DNA of 64,000 bases from Kitasatospora terrestris (GTDB taxonomy: Bacteria; Actinomycetota; Actinomycetes; Streptomycetales; Streptomycetaceae): NCBI RefSeq assembly GCF_039542905.1, contig NZ_BAABIS010000001.1, positions 1,364,001 through 1,428,000 on the forward strand, written 5' to 3'. Below, in pieces: positions 18,675-37,583 of this stretch (position 1 is its first letter; every line of letters starts with the position of its first letter). A program made the position numbers and the translations under genes. The notes under the pieces were generated by a model. That model made no database searches. It was not told where the DNA came from and saw only the letters and a program-made list of their open reading frames with translations.

Positions 18675-20336
18675 ATGACCCCGCCCAACCCCGAAGTCCT
18701 GCCCGACGAGCGGCCCTGGCTCACGAGCTATCCCGCCGGCACCGACCCCGACCCGGTACTCCGCTACGCCTGCCTCGCCGAGGCCTGGGACGCGCGCGTG
18801 GCGAGGGCGCCCCACCGCGTGCTCGTCCGGTACTTCGACGGCGCGCTGACCGCCGCCCAGGTCGACGCGGCCTCGGACGCCCTCGCGGCCGCGCTCCAGG
18901 ACCGGGGCGTCGGCCGGGGCGACCGGGTCGCGATCCACCTGCAGAGCGTGCCGCACTACCTGGTCGTCCTCCTCGCCCTGTGGAAGACCGGCGCGATCGG
19001 CGTGCCGCTCAACCCGATGTACCGCGGCCGCGAACTGCGCCGACTGGTCGACGACTGCCGGCCGGTGGGCGTCTTCGCGGCCCACACCGACGCAGCCGAG
19101 ATGACGGCCGCCCTCGCCGGCTCGTCCGTCACCTGGGTGATCGGCGTCAACGACCGCGACTGGCAGACCCGCAACGACGACCGCGTGGCCTGGGGCGCCG
19201 CGTCCAGCGAGCTGGCGGACCTGTCGGCGCTGGTGGCGCAGTACGCGGGACACCGTCCGCGGCGGCCGGCCGTCGGCGCCGACGACACGGCGCTGATCTG
19301 TTACACCTCCGGCACCACCGGGCCGCCCAAGGGCGCGCTGAACAGCCACGGCAACGTGCTGCACTCCGCCGCGAACTTCGGCGCCTGGGTGCGTCTCGGG
19401 CCCGACGACGTCGTACTGGGCATCGCCCCGCTGTTCCACATCTCCGGCGTGATCCTCAACGCCGCCACCGCCGTCCTCAACGACGCGGCACTCGTGCTCG
19501 TCGGCCGCTACCGGCCCGAGGTCGTGCTCGACGCGTTCGCCGAGCACGGCGTCACCTTCACCCTCGGATCGATCACCGCGTTCAACGCCCTGATGGCGCT
19601 CGAACACGCCGGTGCCGACCACCTGCGCCGCGTGCGGCTGCTCTACTCCGGCGGCGCTCCCGTACCGCCGGCCACCGTGGAGGCGTTCCAGGAGCGGTTC
19701 GGCCACTACCTCCACAACGTCTGGGGGATGACCGAGACCACCGCGGGCGGCATCGCCGTGCCCCCGGGACGCCGCGCGCGCCTCCACGCCGCCGACGGCA
19801 CCCTCTCGGTCGGCGTGCCCACCCCCGGCGTCGTCGTGCGCGTCGTCGACGCCGAAGGCACCGGCCTGCCGTGCGGGACCGCCGGCGAGCTCGAGATCTC
19901 CGCACCCCAGGTGATCTCCGGCTACTGGCAGAAGCCCGACAGCTCCGCCGCCGCCCTCCCCCAGGGGCGCCTGCGCACCGGCGACGTCGCCGTCCTCGAC
20001 CCGGACGGCTGGGTCTACCTGGTCGACCGGCTCAAGGACCAGATCAACACGTCCGGCTACAAGGTCTGGCCTCGCGAGGTCGAGGACGCCCTCTACGAGC
20101 ACCCCGCGGTCTTCGAGGCCGCCGTCGTCGGGGAAGCGGACGCCTACCGCGGCGAGGCCGTCGTCGCCCACGTGTCCCTCAAACCGGGGGCCACCGCGAC
20201 CGCGGACGAGCTCCACGCCTTCGTGCGCGGCCGCCTGGCCGCGTACAAGCGGCCGCGCCGCATCCACCTCGTCGACGAACTCCCCAAGACCGCCACCGGC
20301 AAGATCCGCCGTCAGGAGCTGCGCAAACGGGACTAG
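18675..20336 (+). CDS. AMP-dependent acyl-CoA ligase (LvaE-like by position)
   Basis: ANL-superfamily ligase of 553 residues. The signature CYTSGTTGPPKGALNSHGN, the A5 motif NVWGMTETTAGG, the hinge RTGDVAVLDPDGW and the catalytic lysine in KTATGKIRRQEL are present. It is distinct in sequence from the ligase at 2536-4101. As the last gene of the plus operon, after ACAD, kinase and SDR, it would prime the pathway acid as its CoA ester. GAGGAAGG lies 12-18 bases before the ATG at 18675. Its stop codon overlaps the stop of the convergent regulator gene by four bases, leaving no space for a separate terminator. Confidence 0.88.
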   Translation: MTPPNPEVLPDERPWLTSYPAGTDPDPVLRYACLAEAWDARVARAPHRVLVRYFDGALTAAQVDAASDALAAALQDRGVGRGDRVAIHLQSVPHYLVVLLALWKTGAIGVPLNPMYRGRELRRLVDDCRPVGVFAAHTDAAEMTAALAGSSVTWVIGVNDRDWQTRNDDRVAWGAASSELADLSALVAQYAGHRPRRPAVGADDTALICYTSGTTGPPKGALNSHGNVLHSAANFGAWVRLGPDDVVLGIAPLFHISGVILNAATAVLNDAALVLVGRYRPEVVLDAFAEHGVTFTLGSITAFNALMALEHAGADHLRRVRLLYSGGAPVPPATVEAFQERFGHYLHNVWGMTETTAGGIAVPPGRRARLHAADGTLSVGVPTPGVVVRVVDAEGTGLPCGTAGELEISAPQVISGYWQKPDSSAAALPQGRLRTGDVAVLDPDGWVYLVDRLKDQINTSGYKVWPREVEDALYEHPAVFEAAVVGEADAYRGEAVVAHVSLKPGATATADELHAFVRGRLAAYKRPRRIHLVDELPKTATGKIRRQELRKRD

Positions 20337-20836
20337 GCCGGCTCTGGAGCGGCACGCAGGAGCGGGGGCGACACCACCCACAGGACCTCGCTCGCCGTCG
20401 GCCCCGGGTTGTCGAACTGGTGCAGCACCCCGCCGGAGAACGAGGTGGACGCGCCGGGCGACAGCATCCGGGTCTCGCCGCCGACGACCAGACGGGTGGA
20501 GCCGCTCAGCCCCAGCGCGAAGACGGTTCCCGGGCCGAGCCGGTAGGGGCCACCGGTTCCCCCGCCCGGCTCGATCACCGAGCGGAAGACCTGGAACTCC
20601 GTGGTGCCGGCAGGCGTCAGCAGGTACTCGACGACGCCCTCACCGCCCATGTCGATCCGGCTCCCACCCTGCACGACCGGCTCGTCCGGGTAGTCGAACA
20701 GCTCTCCCACCCCGATCTGCAGCACCTCGCAGATCCGCAGCAGCGTCGGGACGGACACGCTGGTGAGGCCACGCTCCAACTGACTCAGGAAGCCCTTGGT
20801 GACGCCCGCCCGGTGCGCGGCCTCCGTCAACGACAA
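20333..20836 (-). CDS. XRE-type HTH regulator with C-terminal cupin (start codon unresolved)
   Basis: DNA-binding regulator with an N-terminal helix-turn-helix (SLTEAAHRAGVTKGFLSQLERG) and a C-terminal cupin (about 90-160: GGTGGPYRLGPGTVFALGLSG, SFSGGVLHQFDNPG), the form that often senses a small-molecule substrate. The only in-frame conventional start is TTG at 20836, which would cut off helix 1. Upstream the same frame stays open to a TGA at 20942-20944 and reads PRLREIRAGRG, the expected family N-terminus, but without ATG, GTG or TTG. A GTG at 20943-20945 lies one base out of frame. A non-standard start (ATC or CTG) or a one-base sequencing error is likely. It probably controls the adjacent catabolic operons. 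Confidence 0.8.
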   Translation of the reverse strand: MSLTEAAHRAGVTKGFLSQLERGLTSVSVPTLLRICEVLQIGVGELFDYPDEPVVQGGSRIDMGGEGVVEYLLTPAGTTEFQVFRSVIEPGGGTGGPYRLGPGTVFALGLSGSTRLVVGGETRMLSPGASTSFSGGVLHQFDNPGPTASEVLWVVSPPLLRAAPEPA

Positions 20837-21078
20837 CCCTCGACCGGCCCTGATCTCCCTCAGCCGCGGACCTGCGGAGCCTTCGGGGGCGGGCGAGCCC
20901 TCCGGCGCCCCGTCGGTCGTCCTGCTGCTGTCGATGTCCGTTCACCGCCTGTCCCAGAGCCGGGGCCGCCCGGCCGGCGGGTGGCCGGCCGACTCCGACG
21001 AGCCCCTCCGTAGGACGAGGCTAGATCATGTCGGGCGCTGTCCCTCCTCCCCCACCGCCGGTGCCGCGGCGCACGCCG

Positions 21079-21086
21079 GGTGCACC
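21079..21086. promoter_or_regulatory. GGTGCACC palindrome before the PucR-like gene
   Basis: A perfect GGTGCACC palindrome within the string GGGTGCACCGGCTTC, 31 bases before the regulator ATG. The same core occurs in the divergent catabolic promoter (14036-14043) and before the MFS gene (23795-23802). An autoregulatory operator is the simplest reading. The core is short, so this is an inference from recurrence. Confidence 0.4.
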
Positions 21087-21117
21087 GGCTTCTCGAGATC
21101 AGGAGCAGACTTCAGAC

Positions 21118-22353
21118 ATGGACGAGCTGTGGCCCCCGCCTTCCCCCGAGGTCGCCGACGCGATCAGGTCCCTGTGCCAGCGCCTGATGAGCGAGACGGA
21201 CGCCATGGTCGACGCCCTCACCCCGCCCACCCTCGTGGCCCAGAACGACCCCGCCCTGCTCGCCGACGCATCCCTGGCGGAGGAGGACCGCGAGCTCAAC
21301 CGCTCCGATCTCGTGCAGTGGCTGACGGCGAACGTCCAGCAGCCGGGGCGGCGGGTGGAGCCGTACATCGGCCCGCGTGCCACGGCCTACATCAACGACC
21401 TCGTCTCCCGCGGCATCGCGCCGGACTTCGCCGGCGCCTGGCGCGTGGCCCTGGGCATGGGCTGGCGGCGGTGGCTGGAGGAGTGCGCGGCGAAGTTCAC
21501 CGACCGCGACCTCCTGGTGGACGTCCTGGACGTGTCGGCGAAGTCATTGGTCCAGTACGCCCTCGACTCCGTCCTGGCGCTGCGGGAAGCCAGTCTCGCC
21601 GCGGCGATGGGCAACGCGGACGCCGAGGCGATCGCGTTGATCCAGCTGATCGCCGGCGGAGCACCGATGGCGCAGGACCTCGCAGAGGGGCGCCTGCACT
21701 ACCGGCTGGGCCGCTGGCACACCGGTCTCGTGCTATGGATCGACGACCCCCGGCACGTCGACGCCCTGGACCTGGCCGTCGCGGCGGTGAGCACCCCGGC
21801 CTCGGAGCGCAGCACCCTGGTGGCACGTGGCAGCACCGCCTCGCGCTGGGTCTGGCTCTCCGGTGCGGACGTCCCGGACCTGTACCAGGTGGAGCAGGCC
21901 ATGGCGACGGCACCCGGGGTCCGCGGCGCGGTGGGCAGGCCCGGCCGCGGACTCGAAGGGTTCCGGTCCAGCCACCAGGACGCCCTCGCGGCGCAGGCAC
22001 TGGTCGTCCGGCTCGCATCCGACCGGCAGTTCACCGCCTACGCCGACGTCGAGCTGATCGACGCGCTCACCAAGGACCGGGCCGGCGCCCGACGGTTCGT
22101 CGTCAACACCCTCGGTCCGCTGGCCGGAGCCGACCCGGCGCTGCGGCAGGCGCTCCTCACCTACGTGCAGTGCGGCTTCAACACCACCCGGGCCGCCGCC
22201 GCTCTCTACGTGCACCGCAACACCGTCGAGCGGCGGGTCTCGCGCGCGAACGAGCTCTCGGCGGTCAAGGTCGAGGACAACCCGGCCCATCTTGCGGCAG
22301 CGCTCCTCGTGCTGGACATCGCGCCCGGCATCCTCGCGACCGCCTCGAACTGA
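21118..22353 (+). CDS. PucR/CdaR-type transcriptional regulator
   Basis: Regulator of 411 residues with the PucR-family C-terminal helix-turn-helix: LLTYVQCGFNTTRAAAALYVHRNTVERRVSRANEL, near residues 345-380. The middle part carries the GGDEF-derived module typical of the CdaR branch (about 195-330). The N-terminal 190 residues are helical with no recognised ligand domain. Such proteins usually activate catabolic operons for amino acids, purines or amines. ATG 21118 is preferred (AGGAG 12 bases upstream, then MDELWPPPSPEVADAIRSL); an upstream ATG at 21028 would add a proline-rich leader with no ribosome site. A GGTGCACC palindrome lies just upstream. It is the best candidate activator of the two catabolic operons. 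Confidence 0.85.
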   Translation: MDELWPPPSPEVADAIRSLCQRLMSETDAMVDALTPPTLVAQNDPALLADASLAEEDRELNRSDLVQWLTANVQQPGRRVEPYIGPRATAYINDLVSRGIAPDFAGAWRVALGMGWRRWLEECAAKFTDRDLLVDVLDVSAKSLVQYALDSVLALREASLAAAMGNADAEAIALIQLIAGGAPMAQDLAEGRLHYRLGRWHTGLVLWIDDPRHVDALDLAVAAVSTPASERSTLVARGSTASRWVWLSGADVPDLYQVEQAMATAPGVRGAVGRPGRGLEGFRSSHQDALAAQALVVRLASDRQFTAYADVELIDALTKDRAGARRFVVNTLGPLAGADPALRQALLTYVQCGFNTTRAAAALYVHRNTVERRVSRANELSAVKVEDNPAHLAAALLVLDIAPGILATASN

Positions 22354-22355
22354 CC

Positions 22356-23726
22356 TCACCCCACGGGATCGACCGGGTGCTCGAGCCTGCGGAACCAGTG
22401 GAGGGCCGGAAGGGCGACCAGGGTGGCCCCCAGCAGTGCCGTGAAGGCGAGCGCGGGGCGGGTGACGAGCAGTCCGACCGCCGTCGCCAGGACGACCCCT
22501 CCCAGGTTGCCCGCCATCCAGATCAGCCCGGCCGCCGTGCTCTCGGCCCCCGGCGCGTGCCGCTCGCTCAAGGACAACCCGATGGGAAGGGCGGGAAGCA
22601 GCATGAACCCGGTCCCGAGGAGCGTGACGAACGCTGTCAGCGCGCTCGGGACCAGGGCCAGATGCAGGCAGGCCATCGCGGTGACGGCGATCGCGGCACC
22701 CATGACCTCGACCTCGCGGCCGCGCCGGTCCGCCCAGACGGGCACGACCGCACAGCCGACCACACCGGCGATCATCGTCAGCGCGAGGACGAGCCCGGCG
22801 GTGGGCTCGGAGACGCCCGCCGGGGCCAGCAGGGGCTGCACGAACGTCGCGAGGGCGATGAACGTCCCCATCGGGATGACAGCGACCGCGCACAGCCGTC
22901 GTACGTGCCGATTGCCGAACGCCACCCGGAAGGACCGGTTGACGCCCGTTCCACCCGTCACCGGGACCGACCCGTGGCCCGCGTACGGGCGCAGGCGCAG
23001 GGCCGCGACGAGACACAGCCCTGCGTCCAGAGCGACCAGGGCCGTCACGAAGGTGAGGGTACGGATGTTGCCCTCGCCGGGCAGGCACGCGCCGAGCAGG
23101 TAGCCCACGACCATGCCGGCGAACGTCGCGGAGGACGCGGCAGCGACACCAGTGGCGCGGTGCCTCTCCGCCAGGTAGCCCACGGCGAGACCCGGTATCG
23201 CGTTCAGGATGAACGGCTGCCCCACCGCGGCGACGACCTGCCCGGTGAACGCCCAGGTGAAGTCGTCGGCCACCAGCCTCAGGAACGCCCCGGCCGCGGT
23301 CAGCACCGCCCCCAGCACGAGCGCCGGACGCAGGAACCGGTCGAGCGCCAGTCCGGCCGGGATCGCCAGCAGGACGTAGACCAGCGGGAAGACCTGGGAC
23401 AGCCAGCCGATCTCGCCCACCGAAACGCCGAAGTGCCGCGCGGCGTCCTGCGTCACCGGCGCGTAGTTCACGAACAGCGCCTGCGTCGCGACCGCCAGCA
23501 GCCCGTAGGCGAGGAAGACCACCCACCGGCTCTTCACCGCCTGCTCCGCCACCGGCGCGGCCGTCACCCCGGCCACGCCTGCGGCCTCGTGCCCGGCGCG
23601 CACGAGACGGCCGCCGGGCCGGCCGCGCCTGCGGGCACTGCGTCGGATCATGGCGGTGGCGACTGCCCCCACGCCCAGGGCGGCAACTCCGCGCGCTCTT
23701 CGCCGCGCGGTCGACAACTCCGGCAT
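22356..23726 (-). CDS. MFS transporter of the catabolic island
   Basis: Major facilitator protein of 456 residues with about twelve helices. The helix 2-3 loop reads LALDRFLRPALVLG and the second-half counterpart WADRRGREVEV. An unusual Arg-rich cytosolic N-terminus of about 65 residues precedes the first helix (RWVVFLAYGLLAVATQALFVNY). The start at 23726 has AAGGAC upstream; internal ATG codons are possible. It is convergent with the PucR-like gene, with two bases between stops. Its promoter region repeats the GTGCACCGGGC element of the monooxygenase operon at a similar distance, so it is probably co-regulated with it and may take up the substrate or export a product. Confidence 0.82.
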   Translation of the reverse strand: MPELSTARRRARGVAALGVGAVATAMIRRSARRRGRPGGRLVRAGHEAAGVAGVTAAPVAEQAVKSRWVVFLAYGLLAVATQALFVNYAPVTQDAARHFGVSVGEIGWLSQVFPLVYVLLAIPAGLALDRFLRPALVLGAVLTAAGAFLRLVADDFTWAFTGQVVAAVGQPFILNAIPGLAVGYLAERHRATGVAAASSATFAGMVVGYLLGACLPGEGNIRTLTFVTALVALDAGLCLVAALRLRPYAGHGSVPVTGGTGVNRSFRVAFGNRHVRRLCAVAVIPMGTFIALATFVQPLLAPAGVSEPTAGLVLALTMIAGVVGCAVVPVWADRRGREVEVMGAAIAVTAMACLHLALVPSALTAFVTLLGTGFMLLPALPIGLSLSERHAPGAESTAAGLIWMAGNLGGVVLATAVGLLVTRPALAFTALLGATLVALPALHWFRRLEHPVDPVG

Positions 23727-24424
23727 CTCACTGTCCTTCTCGGTCGATCGTGGTGCTCCACTGTCACGATCCGGACCACCCCTGGATACGCCACGGTGCA
23801 CCGGCCTTCGCCCCGCCCGGTGCACTCGGCACCACACGGGCCGTCGCACCGCCGGCGTTCAGCTTCGTCATAGGGCCCCGCACCACTCCTCCTTGACGGA
23901 CCGCCAGAAGGAGAACCCACGGGCTCGACCCTCCGAGACGATCACCATGCGCCGCTCACCCGAACCCGCCAGAGACCGTCGGGGGATCCACCTGCGGCGC
24001 CCCAGGGGTGGCCGAGGGGACGGGGCCCGGTCGCAGACGTTCCTCCGCAGTGCCGGTACGGGCCTGCCCTCAGGTGTGCCGATGCGTGACTGATTCGCCC
24101 AACACGCCCGCCGCCGCTGGTCGGAGGCATCGGACGGAACGCCCACGGCGCGTCGGCCCGAGTCCACTCGGTCGGGCCCGGCCCCGACCTCGCCGAGCAC
24201 CCGGAGCGCATCGACGGTGGTCGGCGCATGACGGCAGCGCCGCCGTCATGGCCGGAGAACACATCACCCTCTCCCGCACCCCGGCCGCGGGCTCTCCCCA
24301 CCCCTCAGAGTCGTTCCGCTCGACTCGGCCCTTGGCATGACATTGCGCATGTGACATTGTATTGGCGTTTCCGATCAAGCACGTGCGCCGGGGGGCGCTG
24401 CGCCGATGCGAAGGGTTGACGGTC
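23727..24424. promoter_or_regulatory. 698-bp intergenic region between the catabolic island and the biosynthetic cluster
   Basis: No convincing gene is seen. The left side (23793-23830) carries the regulatory element shared with 14017-14049: read on the minus strand, GTGCACCGGGC, then GGGGCGAA, then CCGGTGCACC. The middle (about 23880-24300) is ordinary high-GC sequence whose short frames lack ribosome sites and family resemblance. The right end holds a direct repeat, TGACATTG at 24338-24345 and again at 24352-24359 (14-bp period), just before the thioesterase-methyltransferase gene; it may be a regulator site for the cluster. Confidence 0.5.
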
Positions 24425-25942
24425 ATGGGGGGTCCTGGCGACCGGCTGGTGCTGTTCTGCGTTCCGCACGCGGGCGGGACGGCGGCGGCGTTCAACGCGT
24501 GGCAGGCGCTGCTCGGGGGCGCGGTCGAGGTGCGGGCGATGGAGCACGCCGGACGCGGCACCCGCGCCGCCGAACCCGGCTACCGGAGCATCGGGGAGGC
24601 CGCCAAGGACTTCGCCGCGTTCGTCACCGCCGGTGCCGGCGGGGCCGATTGGGCGGTGCTCGGCCACAGCATGGGCGGGCTGATCGCGTACGAGGGCGTG
24701 CGGCTGCTGCAGGAGCGGGGATTCCGTCCGGCCCGTCGGCTGGTGGTCTCGGCGTGCCCGCCGCCGCAGCACGGCTTCGGGCCGGTCTGGGGCGCCGGGA
24801 CGTCGGACGCGCAGGTGGTCGACTTCCTGCTGCGCCTCGGCAGCATCCCGCCGGAGATCGCGGCGAGCAGCGACGCGATGGGCTACTACGTCGGTCTGGT
24901 CCGCGAGGACGCCCGCCTGACGGACGCCCACCGACACCGGCCGCCCGCCACACCGCTGAACTGCCCGGTCACCGTCCTGTGGGGCGGCGCCGACCCGGTC
25001 ACCGAGGCGTTCGACCCGGCCGACTGGCGCGAGGCGGCGGGCCGGCCGGTGGACATCCGGACACTCCCGGACGCCGGCCACCTCTACATCACCGAACAGG
25101 CCGCGCGCGCCGCCGACCTGGTCCGGGCGGACCTGCTGCCCGCACCGACCAGCGGTCCGTCCGCGCGCGCCGCGACAGGAAGGCCCGCCGTGGACACCGG
25201 CGTCGAGCTCTACATCGACCTGCTCAAGCGCACGCTCACCAACACCGTCTACGAGGACCCGCCGCTGCCCAGCGACTGGGCCCCGGACACCGCGTACGAC
25301 CCGATCAGCCGGCACGCCGGGCTGGACTGGCCGAGCACCGCGCACACCATGGTCGGCCTGCGCCGGCTGGACAACGTGCAGTACTGCGTCGAGCAGATCC
25401 TCGCGGACGGCGTCCCGGGCGACTTCATCGAGACCGGAGTGTGGCGCGGCGGCACGTCGATCTTCCTGCGCGGGCTGCTGCGCGCGCACGGGGTGACGGA
25501 CCGCCGGGTGTGGGCCGCGGACTCCTTCCGCGGCATGCCGGTGGTCGGTCCCGAGGGCCACCCCGGGGACGCGGAGCTGGAGACCCACCTGCTCAACGAC
25601 GTGATGGGCGTGCCGCTGGAGCAGGTCCGCCGCAACTTCGAGGCGTACGGGCTGCTGGATGACCAAGTGCGCTTTCTCCAGGGCTGGTTCAAGGACACCC
25701 TGCCGACCGCCCCGGTGCGCAGCCTGTCGCTGATGCGGCTCGACGGCGACCTCTACGAGTCGACCATGGACGCGCTCACCAACCTCTATCCGAAGCTCTC
25801 CGTCGGGGGCTTCGTGATCGTGGACGACTACCTGATCAAGGTCTGTGCCGAGGCCGTCCACGACTACCGCCGCGCCAACGGCATCGACGACGAGATCAAG
25901 GACATCGACGGGTACGGCGCCTTCTGGCGCCGCACCCGCTGA
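24425..25942 (+). CDS. type II thioesterase fused in frame to TylF-type O-methyltransferase
   Basis: One 505-residue frame carries two enzymes. Residues 1-245 are a type II thioesterase: N-terminal FCVPHAGGTAAAF, nucleophile S82 in LGHSMGGLIAYE, D190 in WGGADPV and H219 in DAGHLYI. Residues 256-505 are a TylF/MycF-like SAM-dependent O-methyltransferase: FIETGVWRGGTSIFLRG (SAM site), AADSFRGMP and the metal-site MRLDGDLYEST/VDDY. The join is a short Pro/Ala-rich stretch. At the join a strong AGGAAGG (25177-25183) stands six bases before an in-frame GTG at 25190, which would give a free 250-residue methyltransferase of normal size. The thioesterase start is uncertain: ATG 24425 fits the family start but its ribosome site is weak. 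The gene leads the cluster, 18 nt before the synthase. Confidence 0.88.
   Translation: MGGPGDRLVLFCVPHAGGTAAAFNAWQALLGGAVEVRAMEHAGRGTRAAEPGYRSIGEAAKDFAAFVTAGAGGADWAVLGHSMGGLIAYEGVRLLQERGFRPARRLVVSACPPPQHGFGPVWGAGTSDAQVVDFLLRLGSIPPEIAASSDAMGYYVGLVREDARLTDAHRHRPPATPLNCPVTVLWGGADPVTEAFDPADWREAAGRPVDIRTLPDAGHLYITEQAARAADLVRADLLPAPTSGPSARAATGRPAVDTGVELYIDLLKRTLTNTVYEDPPLPSDWAPDTAYDPISRHAGLDWPSTAHTMVGLRRLDNVQYCVEQILADGVPGDFIETGVWRGGTSIFLRGLLRAHGVTDRRVWAADSFRGMPVVGPEGHPGDAELETHLLNDVMGVPLEQVRRNFEAYGLLDDQVRFLQGWFKDTLPTAPVRSLSLMRLDGDLYESTMDALTNLYPKLSVGGFVIVDDYLIKVCAEAVHDYRRANGIDDEIKDIDGYGAFWRRTR
25190..25192 (+). promoter_or_regulatory. internal GTG start with strong Shine-Dalgarno for the TylF half
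   Basis: AGGAAGG at 25177-25183 is followed after six bases by GTG in the frame of the thioesterase-TylF gene. This is a better ribosome site than the one before the gene itself. It begins the conserved TylF sequence VDTGVELYIDLLKRTL. A separate methyltransferase may therefore be made in addition to the fusion. Confidence 0.5.
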
Positions 25943-25960
25943 GCGGGGGGACGTGGACCG

Positions 25961-35968
<10,008 letters not shown>

Positions 35969-35983
35969 ACCCCCGGAGCATCC

Positions 35984-36011
35984 GCCCGCCCGCCTTCCGA
36001 GGCGGGCGGGC
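35984..36011 (+). terminator. hairpin after the PKS-NRPS gene
   Basis: An 11-bp perfect stem (GCCCGCCCGCC pairing with GGCGGGCGGGC) with a six-base loop, 16 bases after the stop codon. No T-tract follows, as is usual in Streptomyces. It may act as a terminator or attenuator between the synthase and the exporter gene. Confidence 0.55.
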
Positions 36012-36044
36012 ACCTCCCCCACCACCTTGGAGGTCGTCGTCCCC

Positions 36045-37493
36045 ATGGCACCCACCGCAGGAGCACCGGCCGGCACCGGGACACCACCCGCCCCAACGGC
36101 CGGGGCCGCGACCGGAAGCGGCATCGCCGTCCCCGTCCTGGCGCTGGGCGGCTTCACCGCCGCACTCGTCAACACCGTGCCCATCCCGCTGCTGCCCTCC
36201 CTCCCCAGGCTGCTCGACACCTCGGCGGCCAACGCCTCCTGGACGGTCACCGCCACCCTCCTGGTCGCGGCCGTGTGCACCCCGGTCAGCGGACGCCTCG
36301 GCGACATGCGCGGCAAGCGCCAGGTGCTGCTGTGGTGCCTGGCGCTGATGGTGGCCGGTTCGGTGCTCTGCGCGCTGGCCGGCTCGGCGGAGGTGCTGAT
36401 CGCCGGGCGGGCGCTGCAGGGGTGCGGGGCGGGCGCGCTGCCGCTGGGCCTGAGCATCATGCGCGAGCAGGTGCCGCGCGAGCGGCTCGGCCGGGCGCTG
36501 GCGGTGATGAGTGCCACGGTCGGTGTCGGCTCCACCGTCGGCTTCCCGTTCTCGGCGTTCCTCTCCCAGCACGCCGACTGGCACGTGCTGTTCTGGGCGG
36601 TGGCCGGCCTCGGCCTGGCCAACCTGCTGCTGGCGGCCCGGTACGTGCCGGGCGGCCCCCGGTACGGCGGCCGGTTCGACCGGGCGGGGGCGCTGGGGCT
36701 CACGGTCGCGCTGGTCTGCCTGCTGCTCGCCCTCTCCAAGGGCCGCGGCTGGGGCTGGACCAGCGCCCCGACCCTGACCGCCGCCCTGCTCGGCGCCGCC
36801 ACGGCCGCCTGGTGGGTGCGGTACGAGCTGCGCACCGCCCAGCCGCTGGTGGACCTGCGCACCTCGGCGAGCCGACCGGTGCTGGCCACCAACGCGGCGA
36901 CCCTGCTGGTCGGTTTCGCGATGTTCGTGATCTCGCTGGTGCTGCCGCACATCCTCCAGGCACCGCCCGCCACCGGGTACGGGGCGGGCTTCTCGATGGT
37001 GCAGACCGGACTGCTGCAGTCCGTAGCCGGTGTCGTCATGATGGCCGTCGCGCTGATGTCGCCCGCGGTGTCGACGCGTTGGGGCGCCCGGGCGACGCTG
37101 GTGATCGGCGCGCTGGTGATCGCCGCCGGGTACGCGACGGGGATCCCGCTGCTGGGTGGCGGCTGGTGGCTGACCGTCCTCGCGGTGATCGTCGGGGCGG
37201 GCCTGGCGCTGGCGTTCGCCGCGATGCCGGCGCTGATCGTCGCCGCCACCCCCGAGTCCCAGACGGCTGCCGCCAACGGTCTGAACACGCTGGTCCGTTC
37301 GATCGGCGCCTCGGTGGCCAGCGCGGTGGTCAGCGCGGTCCTGGCGGCCATGACCACCACGACCGCGGACGGCACCGCGCACCCGTCCGCCGCCGGACTG
37401 CGGATCGCCCTGCTGGCCGCCGTCCTGGCCGGACTCGGCGCGGCGGCCGCCGCCCTGTTCGTCCCCCGCCCGGACCGGCCCGCCAAGCCGTAG
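36045..37493 (+). CDS. MFS drug-efflux type exporter (DHA2-like) of the biosynthetic cluster
   Basis: Transporter of 482 residues with about fourteen hydrophobic segments. The motif-A loop GRLGDMRGKRQVLLW and the antiporter-like helix with GRALQGCGAGALPLGLSIMREQVPRERLGRALAVMS are characteristic of the DHA2 (EmrB/QacA) proton antiporters. A low-complexity Ala/Pro/Gly N-terminal tail of about 25 residues precedes the first helix. GGAGG lies 11 bases before the ATG at 36045. It follows the synthase gene by 76 bp and most likely exports the product or gives self-resistance. No dedicated repressor gene is adjacent. Confidence 0.88.
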   Translation: MAPTAGAPAGTGTPPAPTAGAATGSGIAVPVLALGGFTAALVNTVPIPLLPSLPRLLDTSAANASWTVTATLLVAAVCTPVSGRLGDMRGKRQVLLWCLALMVAGSVLCALAGSAEVLIAGRALQGCGAGALPLGLSIMREQVPRERLGRALAVMSATVGVGSTVGFPFSAFLSQHADWHVLFWAVAGLGLANLLLAARYVPGGPRYGGRFDRAGALGLTVALVCLLLALSKGRGWGWTSAPTLTAALLGAATAAWWVRYELRTAQPLVDLRTSASRPVLATNAATLLVGFAMFVISLVLPHILQAPPATGYGAGFSMVQTGLLQSVAGVVMMAVALMSPAVSTRWGARATLVIGALVIAAGYATGIPLLGGGWWLTVLAVIVGAGLALAFAAMPALIVAATPESQTAAANGLNTLVRSIGASVASAVVSAVLAAMTTTTADGTAHPSAAGLRIALLAAVLAGLGAAAAALFVPRPDRPAKP

Positions 37494-37583
37494 ACCGCCC
37501 CACCCACATCGGTCCCACCCGTCCACCGGCCCGGCCCCGCGGCCGGCTTCCCGCCTCCCGCCTCCCGCCCGAAGGAACGCCCA

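Noticed and set aside
23880..24300. Small genes in the intergenic region on either strand
   Set aside because: Candidate frames have no ribosome site, odd composition (many Arg, Gly, Pro, Ser) and overlap regulatory sequence.
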